From: Aegilops tauschii subsp. strangulata
Taxonomy: Eukaryota > Streptophyta > Magnoliopsida > Poales > Poaceae
NCBI RefSeq assembly: GCF_002575655.3
Contig: NC_053035.3
Location: 382,331,792-382,395,791 of the forward strand
Direction of reading: 5' to 3'
DNA: 64,000 nt
The notes below the pieces were generated by a model. That model saw nothing but the letters and a program-made list of their open reading frames with translations. It made no database searches and was not told the DNA's origin. This document shows, piece by piece, positions 45,791 to 58,184 of this stretch; within the stretch, counting starts at the first letter, position 1, and every line of letters begins with the position of its first letter. The position numbers were made by a program, and so were the translations under genes.

Positions 45791-47506
45791 TGTTGGAAAT
45801 ATGCCCTAGAGGCAATAATAAATGGTTATTATTATATTTCTTTGTTCATGGTAATTGTCTATTGTTCATGCTATAATTGTGTTATTCGGAAATCGTAATG
45901 CATGTGTGAATACATAGACCACAACGTGTCCCTAGTAAGCCTCTAGTTGAGTAGCTCGTTGATCAACAGATAGTCATGGTTTCCTGACTATGGACATTGG
46001 ATGTCATTGATAACGGGATCACATAATTAGGAGAATGATGTGATGGACAAGACCCAATCCTAAGCATAGCTCAAAGATCGTGTAGTTCGTTTGCTAGAGC
46101 TTTTCCAATGTCAAGTATCTTTTCCTTAGACCATGAGATCGTGCAACTCCCGGATACCGTCGGAGTGCTTTGGGTGTGCCAAACGTCACAACGTAACTGG
46201 GTGACTATAAAGGTACACTACGGGTATCTCCGAAAGTGTCTGTTGGGTTGGCACGGATCGAGACTGGGATTTGTCACTCCGTATGACGGAGAGGTATCTC
46301 TGGGCCCACTCGGTAATACATCATCATAATGAGCTCAATGTGACTAAGGAGTTAGTCACGGGATCATGCATTGCGGTACGAGTAAAGAGACTTGCCGGTA
46401 AAGAGATTGAACAAGGTATTGGGATACCGACGATCGAATCTCGGGCAAGTAACATACCGATTGACAAAGGGAATTGTATACGGGATTGATTGAATCCTCG
46501 ACATCGTGGTTCATCCAATGAGATCATCGTGGAACATGTGGGAGCCATAATGGGTATCCAGATCCCGCTGTTGGTTATTGACCGGAGCGTCTCGGTCATG
46601 TCTGCATGTCTCCCGAACCCGTAGGGTCTACACACTTAAGGTTCGGTGATGCTAGGGTTGTAGAGATATGAGTATGCGGAAACCCAAAAGTTGTTCGGAG
46701 TCCCGGATGAGATCCCGGACGTCACGAGGAGTTCCGGAATGGTCCGGAGGTGAAGAATTATATATAGGAAGTCCAGTTTCGGCCACCGGGAAAGTTTCGG
46801 GGGTTATCGGTATTGTACCGGGACCACCGGAAGGGTCCCGGGGGTCCACCGGGTGAGGCCACCTATCCCGGAGGGCCCCATGGGCTGAAGTGGGAAGGGA
46901 ACCAGCCCTTAGTGGGCTGGGGCACCCCCCATGGGCCTCCCCCCTGCGCCTAGGGTTGGAAACCCTAGGGTGGGGGGGCGCCCACTTGACTTTGGGGGGA
47001 AGTTTCCCCCCCTTGGCCGCCGCCCCCCCCCCCCTCCCCCCACAGATGGGTTCCTGGCCGGCGCCCCCCCTCCCAGGGGCCTATATAAAGGGGGGGAGGG
47101 AGGGCAGCAACACTACAGCCTTTGGCGCCTCCCTCCTCCCCTGCAACACCTCTCCCTCTCGCAGAAGCTTGGCGAAGCCCTGCCGAGATCCCGCTACATC
47201 CACCACCACGCCGTTGTGCTGCTGGATCTCTATCAACCTCTCCTTCCCCCTTGCTGGATCAAGAAGGAGGAGACGTCGCTGCTCCGTACGTGTGTTGAAC
47301 GCGGAGGTGCCGTTCGTTCGGCACTCGGTCATCGGTGATTTGGATAACGGCGAGTACGACTCCATCAACCCCGTTCATTGGAACGCTTCCGCTCACGATC
47401 TACAAGGGTATGTAGATGCACTCCTTTCCCCTCGTTGCTAGTATACTCCATAGATGGATCTTGGTGATGCGTAGGAAATTTTAAAATTCTGCTACGATCC
47501 CCTACA
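45791..47506 (+). repeat. 5' LTR of element D
   Basis: It is 1716 bp and contains a TATA box (CTATATAAAG, 47081-47090) after a zone of long G and C runs (46965-47045). Open frames in it are also present in the other copy but encode nothing recognisable. Confidence 0.94.
47081..47090 (+). promoter_or_regulatory. TATA box of the element D 5' LTR
   Basis: CTATATAAAG followed by a purine-rich start region. The same motif is at about 55256-55265 in the 3' LTR. Confidence 0.75.
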
Positions 47507-47507
47507 G

Positions 47508-47524
47508 TGGAATCATGAGCCAGG
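47508..47524 (+). other. Primer binding site of element D, variant
   Basis: TGGAATCATGAGCCAGG lies one base after the LTR. Compared with the initiator-Met tRNA complement TGGTATCAGAGCCAGG it has one substitution and one extra base. Confidence 0.8.
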
Positions 47525-48802
47525 CCTATGCGTAGTTACTATGCACGAGTAGAACACAAAGCAGTTGTGGGCGTCGATGTTGCCAATTCTTCTTGCCGCT
47601 ACTAGTCTTATCTTGTTTCGGCGGTATTGTGGGATGAAGCGGCCCGGACCGACCTTACACGTACGCTTACGTGAGACAGGTTCCACCGACTGACATGCAC
47701 TAGTTGTATAAGGTGGCTAGCGGGTGTCTGTCTCTCCCACTTTAGTCGGAACGGATTCGATGAAAAGGGTCCTTATGAAGGGTAAATAGAAATTGGCATA
47801 TCACGTTGTGGTTTTACGTAGGTAAGAAACGTTCTTGCTAGAAACCTATACAAGCCACGTAAAAACTTGCAACAACAATTAGAGGACGTCTAACTTGTTT
47901 TTGCAGCATGTGCTATGTGATGTGATATGGCCATAAGATGTGATGAATGATATATGTGATGTATGAGATTGATCATATTCTTGTAATAGGAATCGCGACT
48001 TGCATGTCGATGAGTATGACAACCGGCAGGGGCCATAGGAGTTGTCTTTATTATTTTGTATGACCTGCGTGTCATTGAATAACGCCATGTAAATTACTTT
48101 ACTTTATTGCTAAACGCGTTAGCCATAGAAGTAGAAGTAATCGTTGGCGTGACAACTTCATGAAGACACGATGATGGAGATCATGGTGTCATGCCGGTGA
48201 CAAAGATGATCATGGCGCCCCGAAGATGGACATCAAAGGAGCAAAATGATATTGGCCATATCATGTCACTATTTTATTGCATGTGATATTTATCATGTTT
48301 TGCATCTTATTTGCTTAGAATGACGGTAGTAAGTAAGATGATCCCTATAATAATTTCAAGAAAGTGTTCCCCCTAACTGTGCACCGTTGCGAAGGTTCGT
48401 TGTTTCGAAGCACCACGTGATGATCGGGTGTGATAGATTCTAACGTTCGCATACAACGGGTGTTGACGAGCGTAGCATGTACAGACATGGCCTCGGAACA
48501 CACGCAATACACTTAGGTTGACTTGACGAGCCTAGCATGTACAGACATGGCCTCGGAACACGGAGGAGCGAAAGGTCGAGCATGAGTCGTATAGAAGATA
48601 CGATCAACATGGAGATGTTCACCGATCTTGACTAGTCCGTCTCACGTGATGATTGGACATGGCCTAGTTAACTCGGATCATGTTTCACTTAGATGACTAG
48701 AGGGATGTCTGTCTGAGTGGGAGTTCATTGAGTAATTTGATTAGATGAACTTAATTATCATGAACTTAGTCTAAAATCTTTACAATATGTCTTGTAGATC
48801 AA
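47525..48802 (+). other. Untranslated leader of element D with a 60-bp duplication
   Basis: The leader corresponds to that of element B. A 60-bp tandem duplication starts TTGACGAGCGTAGCATGTAC (48463) and TTGACGAGCCTAGCATGTAC (48523). Confidence 0.85.
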
Positions 48803-51800
48803 ATGGCCCACGTTGTCCTCAACTTCAACGCGTTCCTAGAGAAAACCAAGCTGAAAGATGATGGCAGCAACTATACGGACTGGGTCCGGAACCTGAGGAT
48901 CATCCTCATAGCTGCCAAGAAAGATTTTGCCCTAGAAGCACCACTAGGTGAAGCACCAATCCCAGAGAACCAAGACGTTATGAATGCTTGGCAATCACGT
49001 GCTGATGATTACTCCCTCGTTCAGTGCGGCATGCTTTACAGCTTAGAACCGGGTCTCCAAAAGCGTTTTGAGAAACATGGAGCATATGAGATGTTCGAAG
49101 AGCTGAAAATGGTTTTCCAAGCTCATGCCCGGGTCGAGAGATATGAAGTCTCCGACAAGTTCTTCAGCTGTAAAATGGAGGAAAATGGTTCTGTTAGTGA
49201 GCACATACTCAGAATGTCTGGGTTACACAACCGCTTGTCTCAGCTGGGAGTTAATCTCCCGGATGACGCGGTCATTGACAGAATCCTTCAGTCGCTTCCA
49301 CCGAGCTACAAGAGCTTTGTGATGAACTTCAATATGCAGGGGATGGAAAAGACCATTCCTGAGGTATATTCGATGCTGAAATCAGCGGAGGTGGAGATCA
49401 AAAAGGAATATCAAGTGTTGATGGTGAATAAAACCACTAAGTTCAAGAAAGGCAAGGGCAAGAAGAACTTCAAGAAGGACGGCAAGGGAGTTGCCGCGCC
49501 CGGTAAGCCAGTTACTGGGAAGAAGTCAAGGAATGGACCCAAGCCTGAGACTGGGTGCTTTTATTGCAAGGGAAGTGGTCACTGGAAGCGGAACTGCCCC
49601 AAATACTTAGCGGACAAGAAGGCCGGCAACACCAAAGGTATATGTGATATACATGTAATTGATGTGTACCTTGCCAGTACTCGTAGTAGCTCCTGGGTAT
49701 TTGATACCGGTGCGGTTGCTCATATTTGTAACTCAAAACAGGAACTGCGGAATAAGCGGAGACTGGCAAAGGACGAGGTGACGATGCGCCTCGGGAATGG
49801 TTCCAAGGTCGATGTGATCGCCGTCGGCACGCTTCCTCTGCATCTACCTGCGGGATTAGTTTTAAACCTCAATAATTGTTATTTAGTGCCAGCTTTGAGC
49901 ATCAACATTGTATCTGGATCTCGTTTAATTCGAGATGGCTACTCATTTAAATCCGAGAATAATGGTTGTTCTATTTATATGAGAGATATGTTTTATGGTC
50001 ATGCCCCGCTGGTCAATGGTTTATTCTTGATGAATCTCGAACGTGATGTTACACATATTCATAGTGTGAATACCAAAAGATGTAAAGTTGATAACGATAG
50101 TCCCACATACTTGTGGCACTGCCGCCTTGGTCACCTTGGTGTCAAGCGCATGAAGAAGCTCCATGCAGATGGACTTTTGGAGTCTCTTGATTACGAATCA
50201 TTTGACACGTGCGAATCATGCCTCATGGGTAAGATGACCAAGACTCCGTTCTCCGGAACAATGGAGCGAGCAACCAACTTATTGGAAATCATACATACCG
50301 ATGTGTGCGGTCCAATGAGTGTTGAGGCTCGCGGAGGATATCGTTATGTTCTCACTCTCACTGATGACTTAAGTAGATATGGGTATGTCTACCTAATGAA
50401 ACACAAGTCTGAAACCTTTGAAAAGTTCAAGGAATTTCAGAGTGAGGTTGAGAATCAACGTGACAGAAAAATAAAGTTCTTACGATCAGATCGTGGTGGA
50501 GAATATTTAAGTCACGAATTTGGTACGCACTTGAGGAAATGTGGAATCGTTTCACAACTCACGCCGCCTGGAACACCTCAGCGAAACGGTGTGTCCGAAC
50601 GTCGTAATCGCACTCTATTGGATATGGTGCGATCTATGATGTCTCTTGCCGATTTACCGCTCTCATTTTGGGGCTATGCTTTAGAGACTGCCGCATTCAC
50701 TTTAAATAAGGCTGCGTCGAAATCCGTTGAGATGACACCGTATGAATTATGGTTTGGGAAGAAACCTAAGCTGTGGTTTCTAAAAGTTTGGGGATGCGAT
50801 GCTTATGTCAAGAAACTTCAACCTGAAAAGCTCGAACCCAAGTCGGAGAAATGCGTCTTCATAGGATACCCTAAGGAAACTATTGGGTATACCTTCTACC
50901 TCAGATCCGAAGGCAAGATCTTCGTTGCCAAGAACGGGTCCTTTCTGGAGAAAGAGTTTCTCTCGAAGGAAGTAAGTGGGAGGAAAGTGGAACTTGATGA
51001 GGTGATAGTCACCCCTTCCGTACCGGAAAGTAGCGCAGCACGGGAAGATGTTCCTGTGGTGCCTACACCGACTGGGGAGGAAGTTAATGATGATGATCAT
51101 GAAGCTTCGGATCAAGTTACTGCTGAACTTCGTAGGTCCACAAGGACACGTTCCGCACCAGAGTGGTACGGCAACCCTGTCCTGGAAATCATGTTGTTAG
51201 AAAACGGTGAACCTTCGAACTATGAAGAAGCGATGGCGGGCCCGGATTCCGACAAATGGCTAGAAGCCATGAAATCCGAGATAGGATCCATGTATGAAAA
51301 CGGAGTATGGACTTTGACTGACTTGCCCGATGATCGGCGAGCCATAGAAAATAAATGGATCTTTAAGAAGAAGATAGATGCAGATGGTAATGTGACCATC
51401 TATAAGGATCGACTTGTCGCTAAGGGTTATCGACAAGTTCAAGGGGTTGACTACGATGAGAGTTTCTCACCCGTAGCGAAGCTGAAGTCCGTCCGAATCA
51501 TGTTAGCAATTGCCGCATACTATGATTATGAGATATGGCAGATGGACGTCAAAACGGCATTCCTTAATGGCTTCCTTAAGGAAGAATTGTATATGATGCA
51601 ACCGGAAGGTTTTGTCGATCCTAAGAATGCTAACAAAGTATGCAAGCTCCAGCGCTCAATCTATGGACTGGTGCAAGCATCTCGGAGTTGGAACATTCGC
51701 TTTGATGAGATGATCAAAGCGTTTGGGTTTACACAGACTTATGGAGAAGCCTGTGTTTACAAGAAAGTGAGTGGGAGCTCTGTAGCATTTCTCATATTAT

Positions 51801-52239
51801 ATGTGGATGACATACTATTGATGGGAAATGATATAGAATTCTTGGAAAGTATAAAGGCCTATTTGAATAAGTATTTGTCAATGAAGGACCTTGGAGAAGC
51901 TGCTTATATATTAGGCATCAAGATCTATAGAGATAGATCAAGACGCCTCATTGGTCTTTCACAGAGTACGTACCTTGACAAGATATTGAAGAAGTTCAAT
52001 ATGGATCAGTCCAAGAAGGGGTTCTTGCCTGTATTGCAAGGTGTGCAATTGAGCACGGCTCAATGCCCGACCACGGCAGAAGATAGAGAAAAGATGAGTG
52101 TCATCCCCTATGCCTCGGCCATAGGGTCTATTATGTATGCCATGCTGTGTACCAGACCTGATGTAAACCTTGCCGTAAGTTTGGTAGGAAGGTACCAAAG
52201 TAATCCCGGCATGGAACACTGGACAGCGGTCAAGAATAT
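48803..52239 (+). CDS. Element D Gag-Pol polyprotein, gag to RT, interrupted before RNase H
   Basis: ATG 48803 (MAHVVLNFNAFLEK) starts a Copia polyprotein. Gag spans about residues 1-250, with the CX2CX4HX4C knuckle (CFYCKGSGHWKRNC) near 252. Protease WVFDTGAVAHIC is near 300. GAG-pre-integrase (LWHCRLGHLGVKRM) is near 435. The integrase core has HTDVCGPMS near 497, then DDLSRYGY, RSDRGGEY and NGVSERRNRTLLD. RT starts near 850 (ENKWIFKKKI) with catalytic YVDDILLMGN near 1000. The frame is open to the solo LTR at 52240 and resumes in frame at 53402. Together they make about 1326 codons, a full-length polyprotein for the group. As it stands the frame reads about 30 codons into the LTR and stops, losing RNase H. 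Confidence 0.95.
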
Positions 52240-53396
52240 TGTTGGGTGGTTGGTGCGACATATGCCAAGGGATGGCTTATCATTGTGGGAGCCAATAAAA
52301 CGTCGCCGGTGCCTGGAAACGGGATGAGGCGAAGACATGCACGCCGGCGGATCTTACCCAGGTTCGGGGCTCTCCGAGGAGATAACACCCCTAGTCCTGC
52401 TCTGCGGGGTCTCCGCATGATCACTAGATCGATAAAGGGTAGCTACAATCGCTCCTAGAGCTGTTGGGGTCAAGGGAGAAGAAGAACAAGGCTAGCTCTT
52501 GCTTCTCTCTATCTATGGTGTGTGTGCTATGCGTGGGTGTTAACCTAGAAGCCAACTATGCTCCAAGGCCAATCCAGAAGCGAACCCTTTGCATGGGTGC
52601 TCCGGGGGGTTTATATAGGCCTACCCCCCGGGGGTACAATGGTAATCCGACTGGGAACTGGTCCCAGCTGTCAGTGTCTATGCTCGCCGGCTTCTCCGCC
52701 GGCTGGTGGGTCCCGCCGGCTGCCGGCTACTTGGTCGACAGGCCGGTCCAACCGCCTAGGGTCTTGTCGGTGGCTGCTTACTGTAGCTGCGCCTCTGATG
52801 ATGAGGGCTTTATCGAGGTGAGCGTGGCTACAGTGGGCCGCCTCGGGGGGCTATCACTGTAGCCTCACCTCGTCTTGTCTCCTTAATGGGGCTCCTGCTT
52901 CGAGGGAGGGAGTAGCCGGCTTCTGGAGGCCGGCTAGACTCCTGGCCGACTAGGAAAAGCCGGGCCGCCTTCACGCCTCTCTCTGGCTGAAGGGGCCCGC
53001 AATCCTCGGGCCGTACAGGAGTGGGTCGTGGATGACGTCGAGGCTAGCGTGGCTACAGTGCCGAGCCGCACGGGAGACGTCCCTCCCGTACGGCCTCCTG
53101 TAGCCATGCCCGCCTCGGGCTTCGGGGGTCATGGGCCGCACTGTGGCCATACCCCGTCAGGTCGCCGTTATGTAGGAGTGGTTGTGGTCTTGGCCGGCTC
53201 CTAGGAGTCGGCGTCCTTCTTGGCCGGCTTCTTGGAGTCGGTGAGGCTGGGTCGCCTTCCAGGAGTCGGCATTGGTGGTAGCCTGCCTGGGAAGGCGGCC
53301 CAAATGCTTGGAGTGCTTGAAGGCCCAAAGGCCTGATAAATTTTCTGAAGAGCCAGGGGTAGTCGGTTAGGCTACCCGTGGCCATTTCCTCCGACA
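52240..53396 (-). mobile_element. Gypsy-type solo LTR inside the pol of D, TSD AATAT
   Basis: On the minus strand it runs TGTCGGAGGAAATGGCC...ACCACCCAACA. TSDs AATAT at 52235-52239 and 53397-53401 are identical. A minus-strand TATA box (TATATAAACC, about 52607-52617) supports this orientation. It is 1157 bp with no internal coding region. It carries repeated GCCGGCTTCT motifs. Confidence 0.92.
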
Positions 53397-53401
53397 AATA
53401 T

Positions 53402-53945
53402 CCTGAAGTACCTGAAGAGGACTAAGGATATGTTTCTCGTTTATGGAGGTGACGAAGAGCTCGTCGTAAAGGGTTACGTCGACGCTAGCTTCGACACAGA
53501 TCTGGATGACTCGAAGTCACAAACCGGATACGTGTATATTTTGAATGGAGGAACAGTAAGCTGGTGCAGTTGCAAGCAAAGCGCCGTGGCAGGATCTACA
53601 TGTGAAGCGGAGTACATGGCAGCCTCGGAGGCAGTGCAGGAAGCAGTCTGGATGAAGGAGTTCATTACCGACCTAGGGGTGATTCCCAATGCGTCGGGCC
53701 TGATGACTCTCTTCTGTGACAACACTGGAGCTATTGCCCTTGCGAAGGAGCCCAGGTTTCACAGGAAGACCAGGCATATCAAGCGTCGCTTCAACTCCAT
53801 TCGTGAAAGTGTTCAAAATGGAGACATAGATATTTGTAAAGTACATACGGACCTGAATGTAGCAGATCCGTTGACTAAACCTCTCCCTAGAGCAAACCAT
53901 GATCAACACCAGGACGCAATGGGTGTTCGATTCATCACAATGTAA
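53402..53945 (+). CDS. Element D RNase H and C-terminus of the polyprotein
   Basis: This continues the D frame after the solo LTR (LKYLKRTKDMFLVYGG). It contains the Copia RNase H blocks KGYVDASFDTDLDDSKS, STCEAEYMAASEAVQEAVW and CDNTGAIALAKEP, and ends with DICKVHTDLNVADPLTKPL and a TAA. The acidic active-site residues are present. It is no longer connected to its start codon because of the insertion. Confidence 0.93.
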
Positions 53946-53961
53946 CTAGATTATTGACTCT

Positions 53962-53977
53962 AGTGCAAGTGGGAGAC
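53962..53977 (+). other. Polypurine tract of element D
   Basis: AGTGCAAGTGGGAGAC directly precedes the 3' LTR. Confidence 0.88.
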
Positions 53978-55680
53978 TGTTGGAAATATGCCCCAGAGGC
54001 AATAATAAATGGTTATTATTATATTTCTTTGTTCATGGTAATTGTCTATTGTTCATGCTATAATTGTGTTATCCGAAAATCGTAATGCATGTGTGAATAC
54101 ATAGACCACAACGTGTCCCTAGTAAGCCTCTAGTTGACTAGCTCGTTGATCAACAGATAGTCATGGTTTCCTGACTATGGACATTGGATGTCATTGATAA
54201 CGGGATCACATCATTAGGAGAATGATGTGATGGACAAGACCCAATCCTAAGCATAGCTCAAAGATCGTGTAGTTCGTTTGCTAGAGCTTTTCCAATGTCA
54301 AGTATCTTTTCCTTAGACCATGAGATCGTGCAACTCCCGGATATCGTAGGAGTGCTTTGGGTGTGCCAAACGTCACAACGTAACTGGATGACTATAAAGG
54401 TACACTACGGGTATCTCCGAAAGTGTCTGTTGGGTTGGCACGGATCGAGACTGGGATTTGTCACTCCGTATGATGGAGAGGTATCTCTAGTCCCACTCGG
54501 TAATGCATCATCATAATGAGCTCAATGTGACTAAGGAGTTAGTCACGGGATCATGCATTGCGGTACGAGTAAAGAGATTTGCCGGTAACAAGATTGAACA
54601 AGGTATTGGGATACCGACGATCGAATCTCGGGCAAGTAACATACCGATTGACAAAGGGAATTGTATACGGGATTGATTGAATCCTCGACATCGTGGTTCA
54701 TCCGATGAGATCATCGTGGAACATGTGGGAGCCAACATGGGTATCCAGATCCCGCTGTTGGTTATTGACCGGAGAGGCGTCTCGGTCATGTCTGCATGTC
54801 TCCCGAACCCGTAGGGTCTACACACTTAAGGTTCAGTGACGCTAGGGTTGTAGAGATATGAGTATGCGGAAACCCGAAAGTTTTTCGGAGTCCCGGATGA
54901 GATCCCGGACGTCACGAGGAGTTCCGGAATGGTCCGGAGGTGAAGAATTATATATAGGAAGTCCAGTTTCGGCCACCGGGAAAGTTTCGATCGGTATTGT
55001 ACCGGGACCACCGGAAGGGTCCCGGGGGTCCACCGGGTGGGGCCACCTATCCCGGAGGGCCCCATGGGCTGAAGTGGGAAGGGAACCAGCTTTTAGTGGG
55101 CTGGGGCGCCCCCCATGGGCCTCCCCCCTGCGCCTAGGGTTGGAAACCCTAGGGTGGGGGGGGGGCGCCCCACTTGACTTGGGGGGGAAGTTTCCCCCCT
55201 TGGCCGCCCCCCCCCCACAGATGGGTTCCTGGCCGGCGCCCCCCTCCCAGGGAGCCTATATAAAGGGGGGAGGGAGGGCAGCAAGACTACAGCCTTTAGC
55301 GCCTCCCTCCTCCCCTGCAACACCTCTCCCTCTCGCAGAAGCTTGGCGAAGCCCTGCCGAGATCCCGCTACATCCACCACCACGCCGTCGTGCTGCTGGA
55401 TCTCCATCAACCTCTCCTTCCCCCTTGCTGGATCAAGAAGGAGGAGACGTCGCTGCTCCGTACGTGTGTTGAACGCGGAGGTGCCGTCCGTTCGGCACTT
55501 GGTCATCGGTGATTTGGATCACGGCGAGTACGACTCCATCAACCCCGTTCATTGGAACGCTTCCGCTCGCGATCTACAAGGGTATGTAGATGCACTCCTT
55601 TCCCCTCGTTGCTAGTATACTCCATAGATGGATCTTGGTGATGCGTAGGAAATTTTAAAATTCTGCTACGATCCCCTACA
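53978..55680 (+). repeat. 3' LTR of element D
   Basis: It is 1703 bp and differs from the 5' copy by more than twenty substitutions, by lengths of G and C runs near 55150-55215, and by a short deletion after AAAGTTTCG. Confidence 0.94.
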
Positions 55681-55685
55681 CCAAA

Positions 55686-57699
55686 ACTGTAGCACAAGAG
55701 CTGACTCAACATGCAGGATCTTTGGCAAACGGCCAGACCAAAAATGAACATAGCTCATGATGGGAACCATGTCTGCAGTCAACGCCATCGTAGAAGGGAT
55801 GACACCAGTCACCAACATGGATGATTCAATTCATGGGACCTTTTGGTGCAGTTCACCTAAAATGAAGCAATGTCCCATGAGCTAGCAGCTTCTTCTTCAT
55901 TTTTTAAGAAAAGGGCTCCAGACCCGGTTCCATTTCCATCAGAAAACGAAACCCACAGAGCATCTTCTTCATTAGTTGCAATAAAATTGAGCAACATCAA
56001 GGTTGGTTGTGAAGCTCCTGGAATGTTCAACTATAATTTGGATATCATTTGTCTAGTTCAACTAAGATCAAGCGTGAAATGTATGTCTCTGTTTGCACCA
56101 AAAAAGGTGGAAAGGAGGGTGACAAACAAGTGATAAAACATACATCAAATGAAAAGAAACATGTTCCTTATCTGAATGGCAATCCTACAAGGACAGTAGC
56201 AATTTCTAAAGCAGCAGCGTTGCTAGATATTAGTGTGGGCATTAGGATTAACTATGACAACCGTTAAATACGACATAACTTTAATGGTGCCATTGCTTCA
56301 TTTTACCAACAACATTGGTTTAACGTGTCCTTACTTTTAGCAGTGCGACTGCTACATATTACCAGTGGCATTTCATAAGAGTGGCTCAGGGCAACAAACA
56401 TCAGAACAGGATATCTGGTTGGTCCCATTTTTATTCGGTATAGCCACCTTATATTGTGTGAGGCTAGCAAATCTAGTGCTGGACCTACTCTGTTGACTTG
56501 TCCCCCAGTCCCCACTTTCTTTCCTTTTTCAACCAATAGATCGGGTTTATATTGAGTTTGTACTGTGTTTCCCTTTATTTCCTTATTAGACGTAGAGACC
56601 AGTTAGATAGCCAGTCTCTGCTACTTTTTGCCCCCATTATTTCCTCTTTCGACCAAGTCCTAGATCCAGGTAACAGATCTTCCCCCACCCCCACCCCCAC
56701 CCCCTTCCTTCCTTGTTTGAACCAAGTAGTACTAGATTCGAGTGCATGAACTAGTTTTACCTCTTAACAGTAAAAATTTAGGTGGCTTTCGAACAGCCGA
56801 TCGATCCTATATATGAGGGGGCCTGGGAAATAGTAAAAGATACAAATGTAGCGACATCAAGAGCTCAGGAAGTAGAGCAAGGCCGGTTTCGAAGGAAGTT
56901 ATACCTGAGGGTCGCCGAGATGTCGCTAGGTGGGTGGCGGGAGGCCGGATCTGCCCACATTACGGCAGCGAGGAAGAAGGGGTCGGAGGCCCTCCCTAGC
57001 CAGCGGTGCTTGGGAGAGAACGATAAGGCACGCTGATCGAGACGCGCCGGCAGTGGGTAAGAGCCGTCGCCGAGGACGACCGCGTGAATGTTGCACCTTC
57101 TCACCTTCCCCAGCGGAGAGGATTTGGCTGGATCTATGACCAGCGGTGAGCAGAGAGAGAGAGAGAGAGTGGCCACCGCTGTCGTGTTTAGATCTAGAGA
57201 GGACGAGAAAGTGTGAAGAGAGCAACACTAGCAAGCAAGCGCGGAGGCTCTTGCCTATATAGTGGAGTACTACTAGTTTTCTTTTGTCTACCGGAGCCGG
57301 CTTAACCTCGTCAATGACTGTCTTCATGCACGTGCCCCGAAGGCGCAGTTGTCCTCATTTTGATCTGAAGCACCGGATTATAACATGACAAGAAACCATA
57401 ACCTCACTGCCCAAAGGAGACAACATGAATCCCGACGGACAAACTAGACGAGGATCGAAGCTCAAATTAAAGATAAACTCGTAGAAAAGGGGTCCATCGA
57501 TAGATGCCCTAATTAACATAGCGGGCTTGACATAGATGGCAGCCAAGTAGTCTTCGTGCATGTAGCCCCCATGACTAGTGCCTTGGAGGAACTCATTTGT
57601 CACTATTTAACCCTCGCAGTGATCCGAAGCACATGACACCTAATATTGCGACATGACAAGAAACCTTTTTTTAGATTTCTTACCAGAACTACAACCCTG
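55686..57699. other. Unassigned DNA with a promoter-like region
   Basis: No gene can be supported. A (CCCCCA)n run lies at 56681-56703. On the minus strand a TATA-like CTATATAG (57256-57263) precedes a leader-like stretch with (CT)n at about 57151-57170. The region after it shows AT/GC changes like a first exon ending at CTCAG|GTATAAC near 56909. There is no ATG at the start of the long open frame, and the encoded residues match nothing I know. Two related blocks ending ACATGACAAGAAACC lie near 57390 and 57660. Confidence 0.35.
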
Positions 57700-58170
57700 T
57701 GTCACTGTCAAAACCGGCGGATCTCGGGTAGGGGGTCCCGAACTGTGCGTCTAAGGTCGATGGTAACAGGAGACATGGGACACGATGTTTACCCAGTTTT
57801 AGGCCCTCTCTATGGAGGTAATACCCTACTTCCTGCTTGATTAATCTTGAGGAATATGAGTATTACAAGAGTTGATCTACCACGAGATTGTAATGGCTAA
57901 AACCCTAGAAGTCTAGCCTGTATAATTATGATTGCCTCTACGGACTAAACTGTCTAGTTTATATAGCCACTGGAGGGGACTAGGGTTATACAAAGTCGGT
58001 TGCAGAGAAAGGAATCTTCATATCCGAACGCCAAGCTTGCCATCCACGCCAAGGAGAGTCCCATCCGGACACGGGTGAGAGTCTTCGGTCTTGTATCTTC
58101 ATAACCCATCAGTCTGGCCCACGTCACTTGGGCCGGACACCCGAGGACCCCTTAATCCAAGACTCCCGCA
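57700..58170 (-). repeat. 3' LTR of element E
   Basis: On the minus strand it starts TGCGGGAGTCTTGGATTAAG at 58170 and ends CCGGTTTTGACAGTGACA at 57700, 471 bp. A TATA-like TATATAAAC at about 57957-57965 supports the orientation. Confidence 0.82.
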
Positions 58171-58184
58171 GTAGCCCCCGAACC
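58171..58184 (-). other. Polypurine tract of element E
   Basis: The minus strand reads GGTTCGGGGGCTAC directly before the LTR. Element F has the closely related GGGCCCGGGGGCTACC. Confidence 0.85.

Larger units (their letters stand above)
45791..55680 (+). mobile_element. Copia retrotransposon D (BARE/WIS/Angela type) with nested solo LTR
   Basis: LTRs at 45791-47506 and 53978-55680 have TGTTGGAAATATGCCC...CCCCTACA ends. TSDs CCAAA at 45786-45790 and 55681-55685 are identical. Without the solo LTR at 52240-53396 it is about 8.7 kb, the normal length of the group. PBS, leader, one polyprotein frame and polypurine tract are in order. I counted more than twenty substitutions plus indels between the LTRs, so it is older than C by this crude measure. 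The polyprotein frame is interrupted only by the solo LTR. Confidence 0.96.

Noticed and set aside
46890..47441. 183-codon frame in the D LTR, repeated at 54858-55472
   Set aside because: It lies in the promoter-proximal LTR region; the two copies differ by frame-changing indels, so no protein is being maintained.
57355..57603. 82-residue frame on the minus strand
   Set aside because: It begins with GTG, has no clear relatives that I know, and lies upstream of the promoter-like region; not enough to call a gene.
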